Below the pieces are notes generated by a model, which saw only the letters and a list, made by a program, of their open reading frames with translations, did not search any database and was not told where the DNA came from. From assembly GCF_018397995.1 (NCBI RefSeq), contig NZ_BBQH01000029.1, forward strand, positions 40,255 through 104,254: a stretch of 64,000 nt of DNA, written 5' to 3'. Origin of the DNA: Rhizomonospora bruguierae (lineage in GTDB: Bacteria; Actinomycetota; Actinomycetes; Mycobacteriales; Micromonosporaceae). Below, one piece after another: positions 54,891 through 63,082 of the stretch. The position numbers and the translations under genes were made by a program. Position 1 is the stretch's first letter; each line of letters starts with the position of its first letter.

Positions 54891-55424
54891 TCAGCGGGCG
54901 GCGGTGGCCAGCCCGGCTGCCTTGAGTTCGGCCGCCCGGTCCAGGTCGGCCTGGCTGACCACCAGGCTGCCGAACGCCTTCACCGCCTGGTAGTACGTCC
55001 ACGCCAGGCTGGTGCAGGCCGGCCGGACGACGGCGTTGTAGGTGGCGCACTTGCGCTTCAGGTCCTCGTAGAAGGCGCTGTCGATCCGAGACTTGTTCGC
55101 CGGGAACTGTCCCATGGCCTTGTAGTTGCGGTAGCCGAAGTCGTGCCGGGCGCACGAGCTCTTGAAGTCGAACCCGAGCGGGTTGTCCGGGCTGGCCGAG
55201 CAGTAGTCGGTGGACCAGTCGAACGCGTACCCGGCCCAGGCGCTCTGGTTGGCGCGCGCGGACAGGAACGCGTTCTGGCTGGCGGCGCTGGTCTGGGTCC
55301 AGCTGGACAGGACGGCCAGCTTGTCGGCGGCGGTGACGGCCGAGGCGGGGCCGGCGATCCCGAGTGCGAACAGGAGGGCGAGGGCGGTGCTGCCCAGCAG
55401 CGTGAGCAGCCGGCGTGCCTGCAT
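54891..55424 (-). CDS. secreted phospholipase A2
   Basis: The 177-residue protein has a Sec signal peptide (about 1-29, cleavage after ASA) and a prokaryotic PLA2 domain: FDWSTDYCSASPDNPLG, then SSCARHDFGYRNY with the catalytic His-Asp pair, and two disulfide-forming Cys pairs. It hydrolyses the sn-2 ester of phospholipids outside the cell, probably with calcium. GGAGG lies six bases before ATG. A strong hairpin sits 37 bases upstream of the start. Confidence 0.92.
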   Translation of the reverse strand: MQARRLLTLLGSTALALLFALGIAGPASAVTAADKLAVLSSWTQTSAASQNAFLSARANQSAWAGYAFDWSTDYCSASPDNPLGFDFKSSCARHDFGYRNYKAMGQFPANKSRIDSAFYEDLKRKCATYNAVVRPACTSLAWTYYQAVKAFGSLVVSQADLDRAAELKAAGLATAAR

Positions 55425-55460
55425 GACGAGCCTCCGAGGGGGGTTCGGGGGTTGCGAATG

Positions 55461-55495
55461 TGGTGATCACCCGGCGGGTCGCCGGGTGATCACCA
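55461..55495. promoter_or_regulatory. perfect 15-bp inverted repeat upstream of phospholipase A2
   Basis: TGGTGATCACCCGGC and its exact reverse complement flank a five-base loop. It lies 37 bases before the phospholipase start codon and 212 bases after korB. As DNA it could be an operator; as RNA a 5' UTR stem that limits expression. Confidence 0.55.
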
Positions 55496-55627
55496 GTGTC
55501 GAGGCATCGTCCGTCATAAATCTGTATCGAGATCGATTTTTGGGCGCCGGCCGGGAAAACGCCCAATTAACGCGCCACTCCCGGATCCGTACCGGCCAGC
55601 TTCGGGTGGCGGTCTCTCCACACACGA

Positions 55628-55666
55628 GCAACGGCCCGGCACACACTCGGTGCACCGGGCCGTTGC
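55628..55666 (-). terminator. terminator-like hairpin after korB
   Basis: Perfect 12-bp arms GCAACGGCCCGG / CCGGGCCGTTGC with a 15-base loop begin 41 bases after the korB stop on the same strand. There is no T-tract. Confidence 0.6.
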
Positions 55667-55706
55667 GCGACGAAAAGGGGCCACCTGCCGACCCCACCGG
55701 ACGGTC

Positions 55707-56744
55707 TTACATGATCGTCCACGTGTCGCCGGCCGTCAGCAGGCCGGCGAGCTGCTCCTCCGGGGCGCCGTTCGCCTTCGCCCTGGCCGTGCTGAGCTGC
55801 TCGTTGATGATGCTGTCGTAGGACGGGCGCCGGACCGACCGGAACACCCCCATCGGGGTGTGGCGCAGGTCGGCCTCGGCCAGCCGGGACAGCGCGAACG
55901 CGTACGCCGGGTCGGTGACCGTCGCGTCGTGCACGACGATCTCCTCCGGGGACACGCCCGCCGTCTCGCGCACCTCCAGGCCGAACGCCCCCGGCGGGTG
56001 GACCACGCAGAACTGCCCGTCCTTGCCGAACGTTATCGGCTGCCCGTGCTCCAGGCGGATCAGGTAATCATCCCGGGTCGCCGGCTCCTTGAGCTGGTCG
56101 AACGCGCCGTCGTTGAAGATGTTGCAGTTCTGGTAGATCTCCACGAACGCCGAGCCGTCGTGCTCGGCGGCGGCCCGCAGCACCGACTGGAGGTGCCTGC
56201 GGTCCGAGTCCATGGTCCGCGCCACGAACGTCGCCTCCGCGCCCAGCGCCAGCGACAGCGGGTTGAACGGCGAATCCGCCGAGCCCACCGGGGTCGACTT
56301 GGTGATCTTGCCGAGCTCGGAGGTGGGCGAGTATTGACCCTTGGTCAGCCCGTAGATCCGGTTGTTGAACAGCAGGATCTTCAGGTTCACGTTCCGGCGC
56401 AGCGCGTGGATCAGGTGGTTGCCGCCGATCGAGAGGGCGTCGCCGTCGCCGGTCACCACCCACACCGACAGGTCCGGCCGGGAGACCGACAGGCCCGTCG
56501 CGATCGCTGGCGCGCGGCCGTGGATCGAGTGGATGCCGTACGTGTTCATGTAGTACGGGAACCGGGACGAGCAGCCGATGCCGGAGACGAACACGATCCG
56601 CTCGCGCGGGATGTTCAGCTCGGGCATGAAGTTCTGCACCGCGGCGAGGATCGCGTAGTCGCCGCAGCCCGGGCACCAGCGGACCTCCTGGTCGGACTTG
56701 AAGTCCTTGGCGGTCAGCTTCAAGCTGATCGGCTGCTCAGGCAT
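55707..56744 (-). CDS. korB: 2-oxoglutarate:ferredoxin oxidoreductase beta subunit
   Basis: The 345-residue subunit binds thiamine diphosphate and a [4Fe-4S] cluster: VRWCPGCGDY, GIGCSSRFP, the ThDP motif GDGDALSIGGNHLIHA ... NNRIYGLTKGQYSP, and a further Cys near residue 195. With KorA it oxidises 2-oxoglutarate to succinyl-CoA and reduces ferredoxin, an oxygen-tolerant bypass of 2-oxoglutarate dehydrogenase in mycobacteria. It overlaps korA by eight bases. Specificity for 2-oxoglutarate over pyruvate is inferred from family resemblance. Confidence 0.92.
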   Translation of the reverse strand: MPEQPISLKLTAKDFKSDQEVRWCPGCGDYAILAAVQNFMPELNIPRERIVFVSGIGCSSRFPYYMNTYGIHSIHGRAPAIATGLSVSRPDLSVWVVTGDGDALSIGGNHLIHALRRNVNLKILLFNNRIYGLTKGQYSPTSELGKITKSTPVGSADSPFNPLSLALGAEATFVARTMDSDRRHLQSVLRAAAEHDGSAFVEIYQNCNIFNDGAFDQLKEPATRDDYLIRLEHGQPITFGKDGQFCVVHPPGAFGLEVRETAGVSPEEIVVHDATVTDPAYAFALSRLAEADLRHTPMGVFRSVRRPSYDSIINEQLSTARAKANGAPEEQLAGLLTAGDTWTIM

Positions 56745-58581
56745 TCTTGACCACGTCCTCCAGCATCTGCTCCAGCTCCGCGGCGGTGAACGGCAGGCCG
56801 CGGACCTTGTTGTAGGGCACCGCGTCGACCAGGTACCGGGCCCGGATCACGTGCGCCAGCTGCCCCAGGTTCATCTCGGGGATCACCACCCGGTCGTACC
56901 GGGACAGCACCTCGCCGAGGTTGGCCGGCAGCGGGTTCAGGTGCCGCAGGTGCGCCTGGGCGAGCGTCAGCCCCCGCTGCCGCAGGCCCCGGCAGGCGGC
57001 GCCGATCGGCCCGTACGTCGAGCCCCAGCCCAGTACCAGCACCCGGGCGTCGCCGTCCGGGTCCTCCACCTCGACGTCCGGCACGCTGATCGCGTCGATC
57101 CGGGCCGCCCGGGTGCGCACCATGAAGTCGTGGTTCTGCGGGTCGTACGAGATGTCGCCGGTCTTGTCCGCCTTCTCCAGGCCGCCGATCCGGTGCTCCA
57201 GCCCGGGCGTGCCCGGGATCGCCCACGGGCGGGCCAGCGTCTCCGGGTCACGCAGGTACGGCAGGAACTGCCCCTGCGGGCCGTTCGGCTCGGCGGCGAA
57301 CTGGACCGACAGGTCCGGCAGGTCGGCCACCTCCGGCAGCAGCCACGGCTCCGAGCCGTTCGCCACGTAGTTGTCCGACAGCAGGATCACCGGCGTGCGG
57401 TGGGTCAGCGCGATCCGCGCCGCCTCCAGCGCCGCGAAGAAGCAGTCGGACGGGGAGCGCGGCGCGATCACCGCCACCGGCGCCTCGCCGTGCCGCCCGA
57501 ACAGCGCCATGTTCAGGTCCGCCTGCTCGGTCTTGGTCGGCATGCCGGTGGACGGCCCGGCCCGCTGCACGTCCACGATCACCAGCGGCAGTTCCAGCGC
57601 GACCGCCAGCGAGATCGTCTCGCCCTTCAGCGCCACGCCCGGGCCGCTGGTCGTGGTGATGCCCAGCGCGCCGCCGTACGCGGCGCCCAGCGCCGCACCG
57701 ACCGCCGCGATCTCGTCCTCGGCCTGCATGGTGGTGATGCCGAAGCGCTTGTGCTTGCTGAGCTCGTGGAGGATGTCGCTGGCCGGTGTGATCGGGTAGG
57801 CCCCGAGGAAGACCGGCAGCTTCGAGCGCACGCCCGCGGCGACGATGCCCAGCGCCAGCGCCGCGTTGCCGGTGATGTTCCGGTACGTGCCCGGCTTCAT
57901 CTTCGCCGGCTTCACCTCGTACCGGACCGAGAAGTCCTCGGTCGTCTCGCCGAAGTTCCAGCCCGCCTTGAACGCGGTGATGTTCGCCAGCACGAGTTCG
58001 GGGCGGGCGGCGAACTTGCGCTCCAGGAACGCCAGGGTCGACTCGTACGACCGGGAGTACATCCAGGAGAGCAGGCCGAGGGCGAACATGTTCTTCGCCC
58101 GTTCGGCGTCCTTCTTCGAGACCTCCTGCTCGGACAGGGCCCGGATGGTCATCGTGGTCAGCGCCACCGGGTGCACCGAGTACGCCTCCAGCGAGCCGTC
58201 CTCCAGCGGGCTCGCCGTATACCCGACCTTGGCCAGGTTGCGCCGGGTGAACTCGTCGGTGTTCACGATGATGTCCGCGCCCCGGGGCAGGTCCCCGAGG
58301 TTCGCCTTCAGCGCCGCCGGGTTCATCGCGACCAGCACGTTCGGTGCGTCACCCGGGGTGAGGATGTCGTAGTCGGCGAAGTGCACCTGGAAGCTGGAGA
58401 CGCCGGGCAGGGTGCCGGCGGGGGCCCGGATCTCGGCCGGGAAGTTGGGCAGCGTGGAGATGTCGTTGCCGAGCTGTGCGGTCTCCGAGGTGAACCGGTC
58501 CCCGGTGAGCTGCATGCCATCGCCAGAATCGCCGGCGAACCGGATAACCACCCGGTCCAGTTGGCGGACCTGCTTGGTCAC
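56737..58581 (-). CDS. korA: 2-oxoglutarate:ferredoxin oxidoreductase alpha subunit (gamma-alpha fusion)
   Basis: The 614-residue protein fuses the gamma domain (about 10-200; IRFAGDSGDGMQLTGDRF) to the alpha pyrimidine-binding domain (about 220-440; LGAYPITPASDILHELS, TTSGPGVALKGE) and the domain II region. GTG at 58581 has GAGGAGG nine bases upstream. The fusion is as in M. tuberculosis KorA. It forms an operon with korB. Confidence 0.92.
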   Translation of the reverse strand: MTKQVRQLDRVVIRFAGDSGDGMQLTGDRFTSETAQLGNDISTLPNFPAEIRAPAGTLPGVSSFQVHFADYDILTPGDAPNVLVAMNPAALKANLGDLPRGADIIVNTDEFTRRNLAKVGYTASPLEDGSLEAYSVHPVALTTMTIRALSEQEVSKKDAERAKNMFALGLLSWMYSRSYESTLAFLERKFAARPELVLANITAFKAGWNFGETTEDFSVRYEVKPAKMKPGTYRNITGNAALALGIVAAGVRSKLPVFLGAYPITPASDILHELSKHKRFGITTMQAEDEIAAVGAALGAAYGGALGITTTSGPGVALKGETISLAVALELPLVIVDVQRAGPSTGMPTKTEQADLNMALFGRHGEAPVAVIAPRSPSDCFFAALEAARIALTHRTPVILLSDNYVANGSEPWLLPEVADLPDLSVQFAAEPNGPQGQFLPYLRDPETLARPWAIPGTPGLEHRIGGLEKADKTGDISYDPQNHDFMVRTRAARIDAISVPDVEVEDPDGDARVLVLGWGSTYGPIGAACRGLRQRGLTLAQAHLRHLNPLPANLGEVLSRYDRVVIPEMNLGQLAHVIRARYLVDAVPYNKVRGLPFTAAELEQMLEDVVKNA

Positions 58582-58818
58582 GGAAGATGACCTCCTCGGG
58601 ATACCGGCGGGGGCGCGCCTGACGGGCCGGACCGCGTCGCTAGTCACTTGGAAGCGTACGTCGCCGGGGGCCTGATCCTCCGCCTCGGGTCCGGCTAGTG
58701 GAACCGAACCTTCCCGACTTTCCGGGCAAGCAACCGCTTTCCTAAACCCGAGGAGTCACAGAAGTGACGGCCGTCCCACCCGTCCGTGACGCCATTCCCG
58801 CTTCGGTAAGCTGCCCAC

Positions 58819-59199
58819 ATGAGCGGGTCCTATCTCGGCTCGTACGCCACCCTGGGCCTCCTGCTGCTCGCCGGCGCCGTCGTCTTCGTCGCCGCCTTCT
58901 CCGCCAACCGCCTCCTGCGCCCCGGCGCCCCCGCCAACCCGCCGGGCAAGACCCAGTCCTACGAGTGCGGCCTCGACCCGGTCGGCGGCGACTGGGCGCA
59001 GGCCCAGATCCGCTACTACGTCTACGCGTTCCTGTACGTGCTGTTCGCGGTCGAGGCGGTGTTCCTGTTCCCGTGGGCCGTGATCTTCGACCGCCCCGGC
59101 TTCGGCGCCGCTACCGTGGTGGAGATGGCGATCTTCGTCGCCGTCCTCGCCCTCGGCATCCTCTACGCCTGGCGCAAGCGCACCCTCCACTGGACCTGA
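58819..59199 (+). CDS. nuoA: NADH-quinone oxidoreductase subunit A (isolated)
   Basis: The 126-residue protein has three membrane helices and the NuoA signature QSYECGLDPVG, QIRYYVYAFLYVLFAVEAVFL in parts. It is normally part of the 14-gene nuo operon, but here stands alone, divergent from korA and convergent on a folP-like gene. TAAGCT (58807-58812) six bases before ATG points to a leaderless transcript. It may supply a second complex I or interact with reduced ferredoxin from KorAB; this is inference. Confidence 0.9.
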   Translation: MSGSYLGSYATLGLLLLAGAVVFVAAFSANRLLRPGAPANPPGKTQSYECGLDPVGGDWAQAQIRYYVYAFLYVLFAVEAVFLFPWAVIFDRPGFGAATVVEMAIFVAVLALGILYAWRKRTLHWT

Positions 59200-59214
59200 C
59201 CCGCGGTCCGGGGA

Positions 59215-60084
59215 TCAGGCGAGGGCGCGGCGGGAGACGGCGGGGGCCCGGTCGCCGCGGATCGCGGCCACCATGTCCAGGACGCGCCGGGTGGGGCGCA
59301 CGTGGTGGGCGCGGAAGACGGTGGCGCCGAGCCACGCGGAGACCGCCGTGGCCGCCAGGGTGCCCTCGAGGCGGTCCGCCACCGGCAGGTCCAGCGTCTC
59401 GCCGACGAAGTCCTTGTTTGACAGCGCCACCAGGACCGGCCAGCCGGTGGCGACCAGTTCGTCCAGCCGGCGGGTGATCTCCAGCGAGTGGCGGGTGTTC
59501 TTGCCGAAGTCGTGCGCCGGATCGATGAGGACGCCGTCGCGGCGGACCCCGAGCGCGACCGCCCGGTCGGCCAGCCGGGTGACCGTGCCGATCACGTCGG
59601 CCACCACGTCGTCGAAGGTGGACCGGTGGGGGCGGGTGCGGGGGCGCAGGCCGCCGGCGTGCGAGCAGACCAGGCCGGCGCCGGTGCGAGCGGCCACCTC
59701 GGCGACGTCGGGCTCGGCGCCCGCCCAGGTGTCGTTGATCAGGTCCGCGCCGGCCGCCACCGCCTCGGCGGCCACCCGCGGCCGCCAGGTGTCGATCGAG
59801 ATGACCACGTCCGGGAACGCGGCGCGCACCGCGGCCACGGTGCCGACCGTGCGGCGGATCTCCTCCGCGACGTCGACCTCGTCGCCCGGGCCAGCCTTCA
59901 CCCCGCCGATGTCGACGATGTCCGCGCCGTCCGCCACCGCCCGCTCCACCGCGTGCAGGGCCGCGTCGGCGGCGAACGTGGCGCCCCGGTCGAAGAACGA
60001 GTCCGGGGTGCGGTTGACGATCGCCATTACCGCGGGGCGGCGCGCGCCGAAGGTGCGTCGCCCGAGCCGCAGGGGCCCGCTCAT
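59215..60084 (-). CDS. dihydropteroate synthase homologue (FolP2-like)
   Basis: The 289-residue TIM barrel has DHPS motifs: AIVNRTPDSFFDRG, DIVDIGGVKAGPG, ISIDTWRPRVA, LINDTW and FGKNTRHSLEI. Some differ from classical enzymes (for example GGVKAGPG instead of GGESTRPG), as in mycobacterial FolP2, which lacks DHPS activity. A DivIVA-domain gene and tag lie next to it as in mycobacteria, supporting FolP2 over FolP1. GGGAGAC precedes the ATG. Its true substrate is unknown. Confidence 0.87.
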   Translation of the reverse strand: MSGPLRLGRRTFGARRPAVMAIVNRTPDSFFDRGATFAADAALHAVERAVADGADIVDIGGVKAGPGDEVDVAEEIRRTVGTVAAVRAAFPDVVISIDTWRPRVAAEAVAAGADLINDTWAGAEPDVAEVAARTGAGLVCSHAGGLRPRTRPHRSTFDDVVADVIGTVTRLADRAVALGVRRDGVLIDPAHDFGKNTRHSLEITRRLDELVATGWPVLVALSNKDFVGETLDLPVADRLEGTLAATAVSAWLGATVFRAHHVRPTRRVLDMVAAIRGDRAPAVSRRALA

Positions 60085-60174
60085 CTGCGTCTCCCAACAA
60101 ATCGAGGATCGTGCCAATGGTCGACCGGTGTGCCGGGGTCGCCCCGCCACAGGTTGTCATGCCACGATCGGCGT

Positions 60175-61095
60175 ATGGCCCAGTTCCTCCTCGTGCTCGT
60201 CGTCGCGCTGACCGTCGGCGCCATCGTCTTCGGCGTCTCGGTCCTGGTGACCGGCGCCGACCCAGGTCTCGGCGCCGTCGAGCCGGACGGTCGCGCGGTC
60301 CCCCTGCCCGGTACCCGCCCCCTGGTGGAGGAGGACGTGCAGCGGGTCCGCTTCGACCTCGCCCTGCGCGGCTACCGGATGGCCCAGGTCGACCAGGCCA
60401 TGCGCCGGGCCGCCTACGACATCGGGTACAAGGACGAGTTGATCGGCGTGCTGGAGGCGGAGGTCGAGGCGCTGCGCGCCGGTCGTACCGCCGACGCCGA
60501 CGTGCTGCGAAGGGCCCGCGAGGCGGCGCTCCAGGCCGCCACCGCCACCGCCGAGCCCGGTACCGAGACCGCCCCCGAGCCGACTCCTGCCCCGGCCACC
60601 GCCGAGCGGACCAAGCCGGCCCCCACCGCCCAGACGGCCGAGCCGGCCCCCGCCGGCGCCACGGAGCCGGCCACCGAGCCGGTCGCGGTCGAGGCGGTTC
60701 CGGCGCAGCCGCCGGTGGACGAGACGGTGCCGGCCGCCGATGAGGCCGCTGATGAGCCCGCCGACAAGGTCGCTGGCGAACCCGCTGACAAGACCGCGGA
60801 CGAGACCCCTGCCGAGCCCCCTGCCGCGGCCGCCGACGAGGCCGCTGACGAGGCCCCGGGCGGGTCTGAGGAGGCGAGCGCCCCGGCGGAGGTCCCGGCT
60901 GCGGAGCCCGCGGCTACGGGGCCCGAGGATCGGAAGGGCGTCGATGAGCCGCGGGACGGCGTGCCGGCGGCGACCGAGCCGAGCGACAACGGTGGTGGTC
61001 CGGTGGCCGAACGCCTGCCGGAGGACGGCGGTGAGGGGCCGCACGGGCCGGCGAGCGCCGCGGAGACCGGCGCACCGGCGGCGGGCGGCCGGTGA
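60175..61095 (+). CDS. DivIVA-domain membrane protein with Ala/Glu/Pro-rich tail
   Basis: The 306-residue protein has an N-terminal membrane helix (FLLVLVVALTVGAIVFGVSV), a short DivIVA/SepF-like coiled-coil domain (about 58-100: VRFDLALRGYRMAQVDQAM, YKDELIGVLEAEVEALR) and a ~190-residue low-complexity tail with imperfect ADEAADEP/DKxAxEPADKTADE repeats. It corresponds to the small DivIVA-type gene beside folP2 in mycobacteria but has a longer tail. A CACGAT box lies six bases before ATG. Role unknown, perhaps in polar growth. Confidence 0.75.
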   Translation: MAQFLLVLVVALTVGAIVFGVSVLVTGADPGLGAVEPDGRAVPLPGTRPLVEEDVQRVRFDLALRGYRMAQVDQAMRRAAYDIGYKDELIGVLEAEVEALRAGRTADADVLRRAREAALQAATATAEPGTETAPEPTPAPATAERTKPAPTAQTAEPAPAGATEPATEPVAVEAVPAQPPVDETVPAADEAADEPADKVAGEPADKTADETPAEPPAAAADEAADEAPGGSEEASAPAEVPAAEPAATGPEDRKGVDEPRDGVPAATEPSDNGGGPVAERLPEDGGEGPHGPASAAETGAPAAGGR

Positions 61096-61607
61096 CCGCG
61101 GGGGAGCCGGCAGACCCGAACCCGCCCCCGGAGGGGTGGCCCGAGGCGGCGCGTCCCGGCGCCGGCGAGGTGACCGCCACCGTCATCGTGAACGCGCCCG
61201 CCGAGCGGGTCTACGCGGCGTTCACCGCCTGGGAGCGGCAGGGCGACTGGATCCCGTTCACCCGGGTGCGGATCGTCGAGGGGGACGGCGGGGAGGGCAG
61301 CCTGATCGAGGCGGTGACCGCGGTCGGGCCGGCGGTGCTGCGGGACGAGATGCGGGTGGCCAGCCTCGACCCGCCGTACGAGGTGCGCGTGGTGCACTGC
61401 GGGCGGCTGCTGCGCGGCCCGGGCGTGCTGCGGTGCACGCCGATGGAGCGGGAGCGCACCCAGGTGGTCTGGCACGAGTGGTTCCACCTGCCCGGGGGCG
61501 GGGCGGGCCGGGTGGCCTGGCCGCTGCTCTGGCCCGGGTCCAAAATCAGCCTGACCCAGGCGCTGAAGCGCTTCGCCCGGCTCGTGGAGGCCGGACGGCT
61601 GCCGTGA
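61092..61607 (+). CDS. SRPBCC-family protein
   Basis: The 171-residue protein is a polyketide cyclase/START-like fold (ATVIVNAPAERVYAAFTAWERQGDWIPFTRV in parts, then strands and a C-terminal helix LTQALKRFARLVEAG). It binds a hydrophobic ligand in related proteins; none is known here. GTG overlaps the DivIVA-domain gene's stop, so the two are co-expressed. Confidence 0.83.
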   Translation: MTAGEPADPNPPPEGWPEAARPGAGEVTATVIVNAPAERVYAAFTAWERQGDWIPFTRVRIVEGDGGEGSLIEAVTAVGPAVLRDEMRVASLDPPYEVRVVHCGRLLRGPGVLRCTPMERERTQVVWHEWFHLPGGGAGRVAWPLLWPGSKISLTQALKRFARLVEAGRLP

Positions 61608-61636
61608 CTGTCGGTGCCCCTGGTTAGGGTCGGCGC

Positions 61637-62224
61637 GTGGCTGATGTGGTGGTCGGCGCGGACGGGTTGGCCCGGTGCGCCTGGGGCGGCAGCACGCCGG
61701 ATTACGCGGTCTATCACGACACCGAGTGGGGCCGGCCGGTCCGCACCGACGACGGGCTGTACGAGCGGCTGACCCTGGAGGCGTTCCAGTCCGGCCTGTC
61801 CTGGTTGACCATCCTGCGCAAGCGGGCGGCGTTCCGGGCCGCCTTCGACGGGTTCCGCATCCCGAGCGTGGCCGCATACGGCGAGGCGGAGGTGGCCCGG
61901 CTGATGGCCGACGCCGGCATCGTCCGCAACCGCGCCAAGATCGAGGCGGCGATCGTCAACGCCCGGGCCGCGCTGGACCTGCCGGCGGGCCTGGCCGCCC
62001 TGCTCTGGTCGTTCGCGCCGCCGCCGCGGGAGCGCCGTCCGGCCGGCCTCGCCGACGTGCCGGCGCTCACCCCGGCGTCCACCGCGCTGGCCAAGGCGCT
62101 GAAGAAGGCCGGTTTCCGCTTCGTCGGCCCCACCACGGCGTACGCGTTGATGCAGGCCACCGGCATGGTGGACGATCACCTGGTCGGCTGCCACGTGGCC
62201 GCTGCGGCCGCCGTGATGGGATGA
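61637..62224 (+). CDS. tag: DNA-3-methyladenine glycosylase I
   Basis: Tag removes 3-methyladenine from alkylated DNA. The 195-residue HhH-fold protein has CAWGGSTPDYAVYHDTEWG with zinc-site Cys and His, EAFQSGLSWLTILRKR with the catalytic-pocket Glu, and FVGPTTAYALMQATGMVDDHLVGCH with further zinc ligands. TAGGGT (61625-61630) six bases before GTG suggests leaderless transcription. It sits next to a FolP2-like gene as in mycobacteria. Confidence 0.94.
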   Translation: MADVVVGADGLARCAWGGSTPDYAVYHDTEWGRPVRTDDGLYERLTLEAFQSGLSWLTILRKRAAFRAAFDGFRIPSVAAYGEAEVARLMADAGIVRNRAKIEAAIVNARAALDLPAGLAALLWSFAPPPRERRPAGLADVPALTPASTALAKALKKAGFRFVGPTTAYALMQATGMVDDHLVGCHVAAAAAVMG

Positions 62225-62228
62225 ACCC

Positions 62229-62789
62229 ATGGCGCAGTGGGCTGTGGTGTTGCCGGCGGAGCGGGTCGAGGCGGAGCGGCTGTTCCACCACGACCGGGTC
62301 GAGGTGTCCGGGAGGGGCGGCGAGCCTCCGGCCCCCGGCGACGAGGTGGTCTTCCTGACCGAGAACGTCGCGCTGGCGGCGTCGGCGGTGGAAGGTGGCG
62401 TGGTCGCGCCGGGCGCCCTGGCCGCGGTGGCGCTCGGCCGGGTGACGCCGGACGGCTCCGTCGCCTACACCCGCCGCGCCTTCGACGCCCCGCAGCCGGC
62501 CGGCGGGCTGGCGCTGACCGGCCCGCTCACCCGCCTCGACCCGGCCGACTTCCGGGATCTCGCCGGCCGGCTGGCCCCGCCCGGCGCCCGCCGCGCCTTC
62601 CTGGTCAGCGTGGACCTGCCGATCGAGGCGGAGACCCCGGCCGAGGCGGTGGGCCGGTTCTGGTCGTACGTGATGGAGTTGGGGCCGCGCGAGCTGCCGG
62701 CGTTCGTCTGGCCGTCCGGCCAGGAGCTGGCGATGCAGGCGTACGTGCTCGGCGTCGAGGCCAATCAGGACCCGGAGGAGGACGATTGA
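62229..62789 (+). CDS. hypothetical protein
   Basis: The 186-residue soluble protein starts four bases after tag and is likely co-transcribed. It has a beta-rich N-terminal half with an EVE/PUA-like feel (GDEVVFLTEN; AALGRVTPDG type strands) and an acidic helical end (ANQDPEEDD). No catalytic motif was recognised. The PUA/EVE impression is weak. Confidence 0.65.
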   Translation: MAQWAVVLPAERVEAERLFHHDRVEVSGRGGEPPAPGDEVVFLTENVALAASAVEGGVVAPGALAAVALGRVTPDGSVAYTRRAFDAPQPAGGLALTGPLTRLDPADFRDLAGRLAPPGARRAFLVSVDLPIEAETPAEAVGRFWSYVMELGPRELPAFVWPSGQELAMQAYVLGVEANQDPEEDD

Positions 62790-63082
62790 CCGCCCGCCAG
62801 GCGCCCGTGCCCGGCGAGCCGTTCGCCCGTGCCAGGTAGCCGGGCCGTGGGGTGGCCGGGCCGCTGAGCCCACAGCCGGGCGCCCGCCGCCCCCTGGTCG
62901 CCAGCGACGTGCCCGCCGCCCGCCGCCACCTGCCATCAATCGACGACGCTACGGCGCCGCGGCTCGCAGCCGAGCTGCGGCGAGCTGTTCGCCATGCCCG
63001 GCCGAGCCGCGGCGAGCCGTTTGCGGTGCCCGGCCGAGCCGGGCGGCTGGGCCGCTGCGGCCGGCCTGCGAGTCGGGGGCGG
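62790..63082. other. 293-bp intergenic region with a 32-bp tandem repeat
   Basis: No gene was found. Two adjacent copies of a 32-bp unit beginning GCCGAGC (62969-63000 and 63001-63032), differing at a few positions, are followed by a partial third. The region lies between two convergent genes; GC-rich repeats here could act as a terminator for both. Confidence 0.5.
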
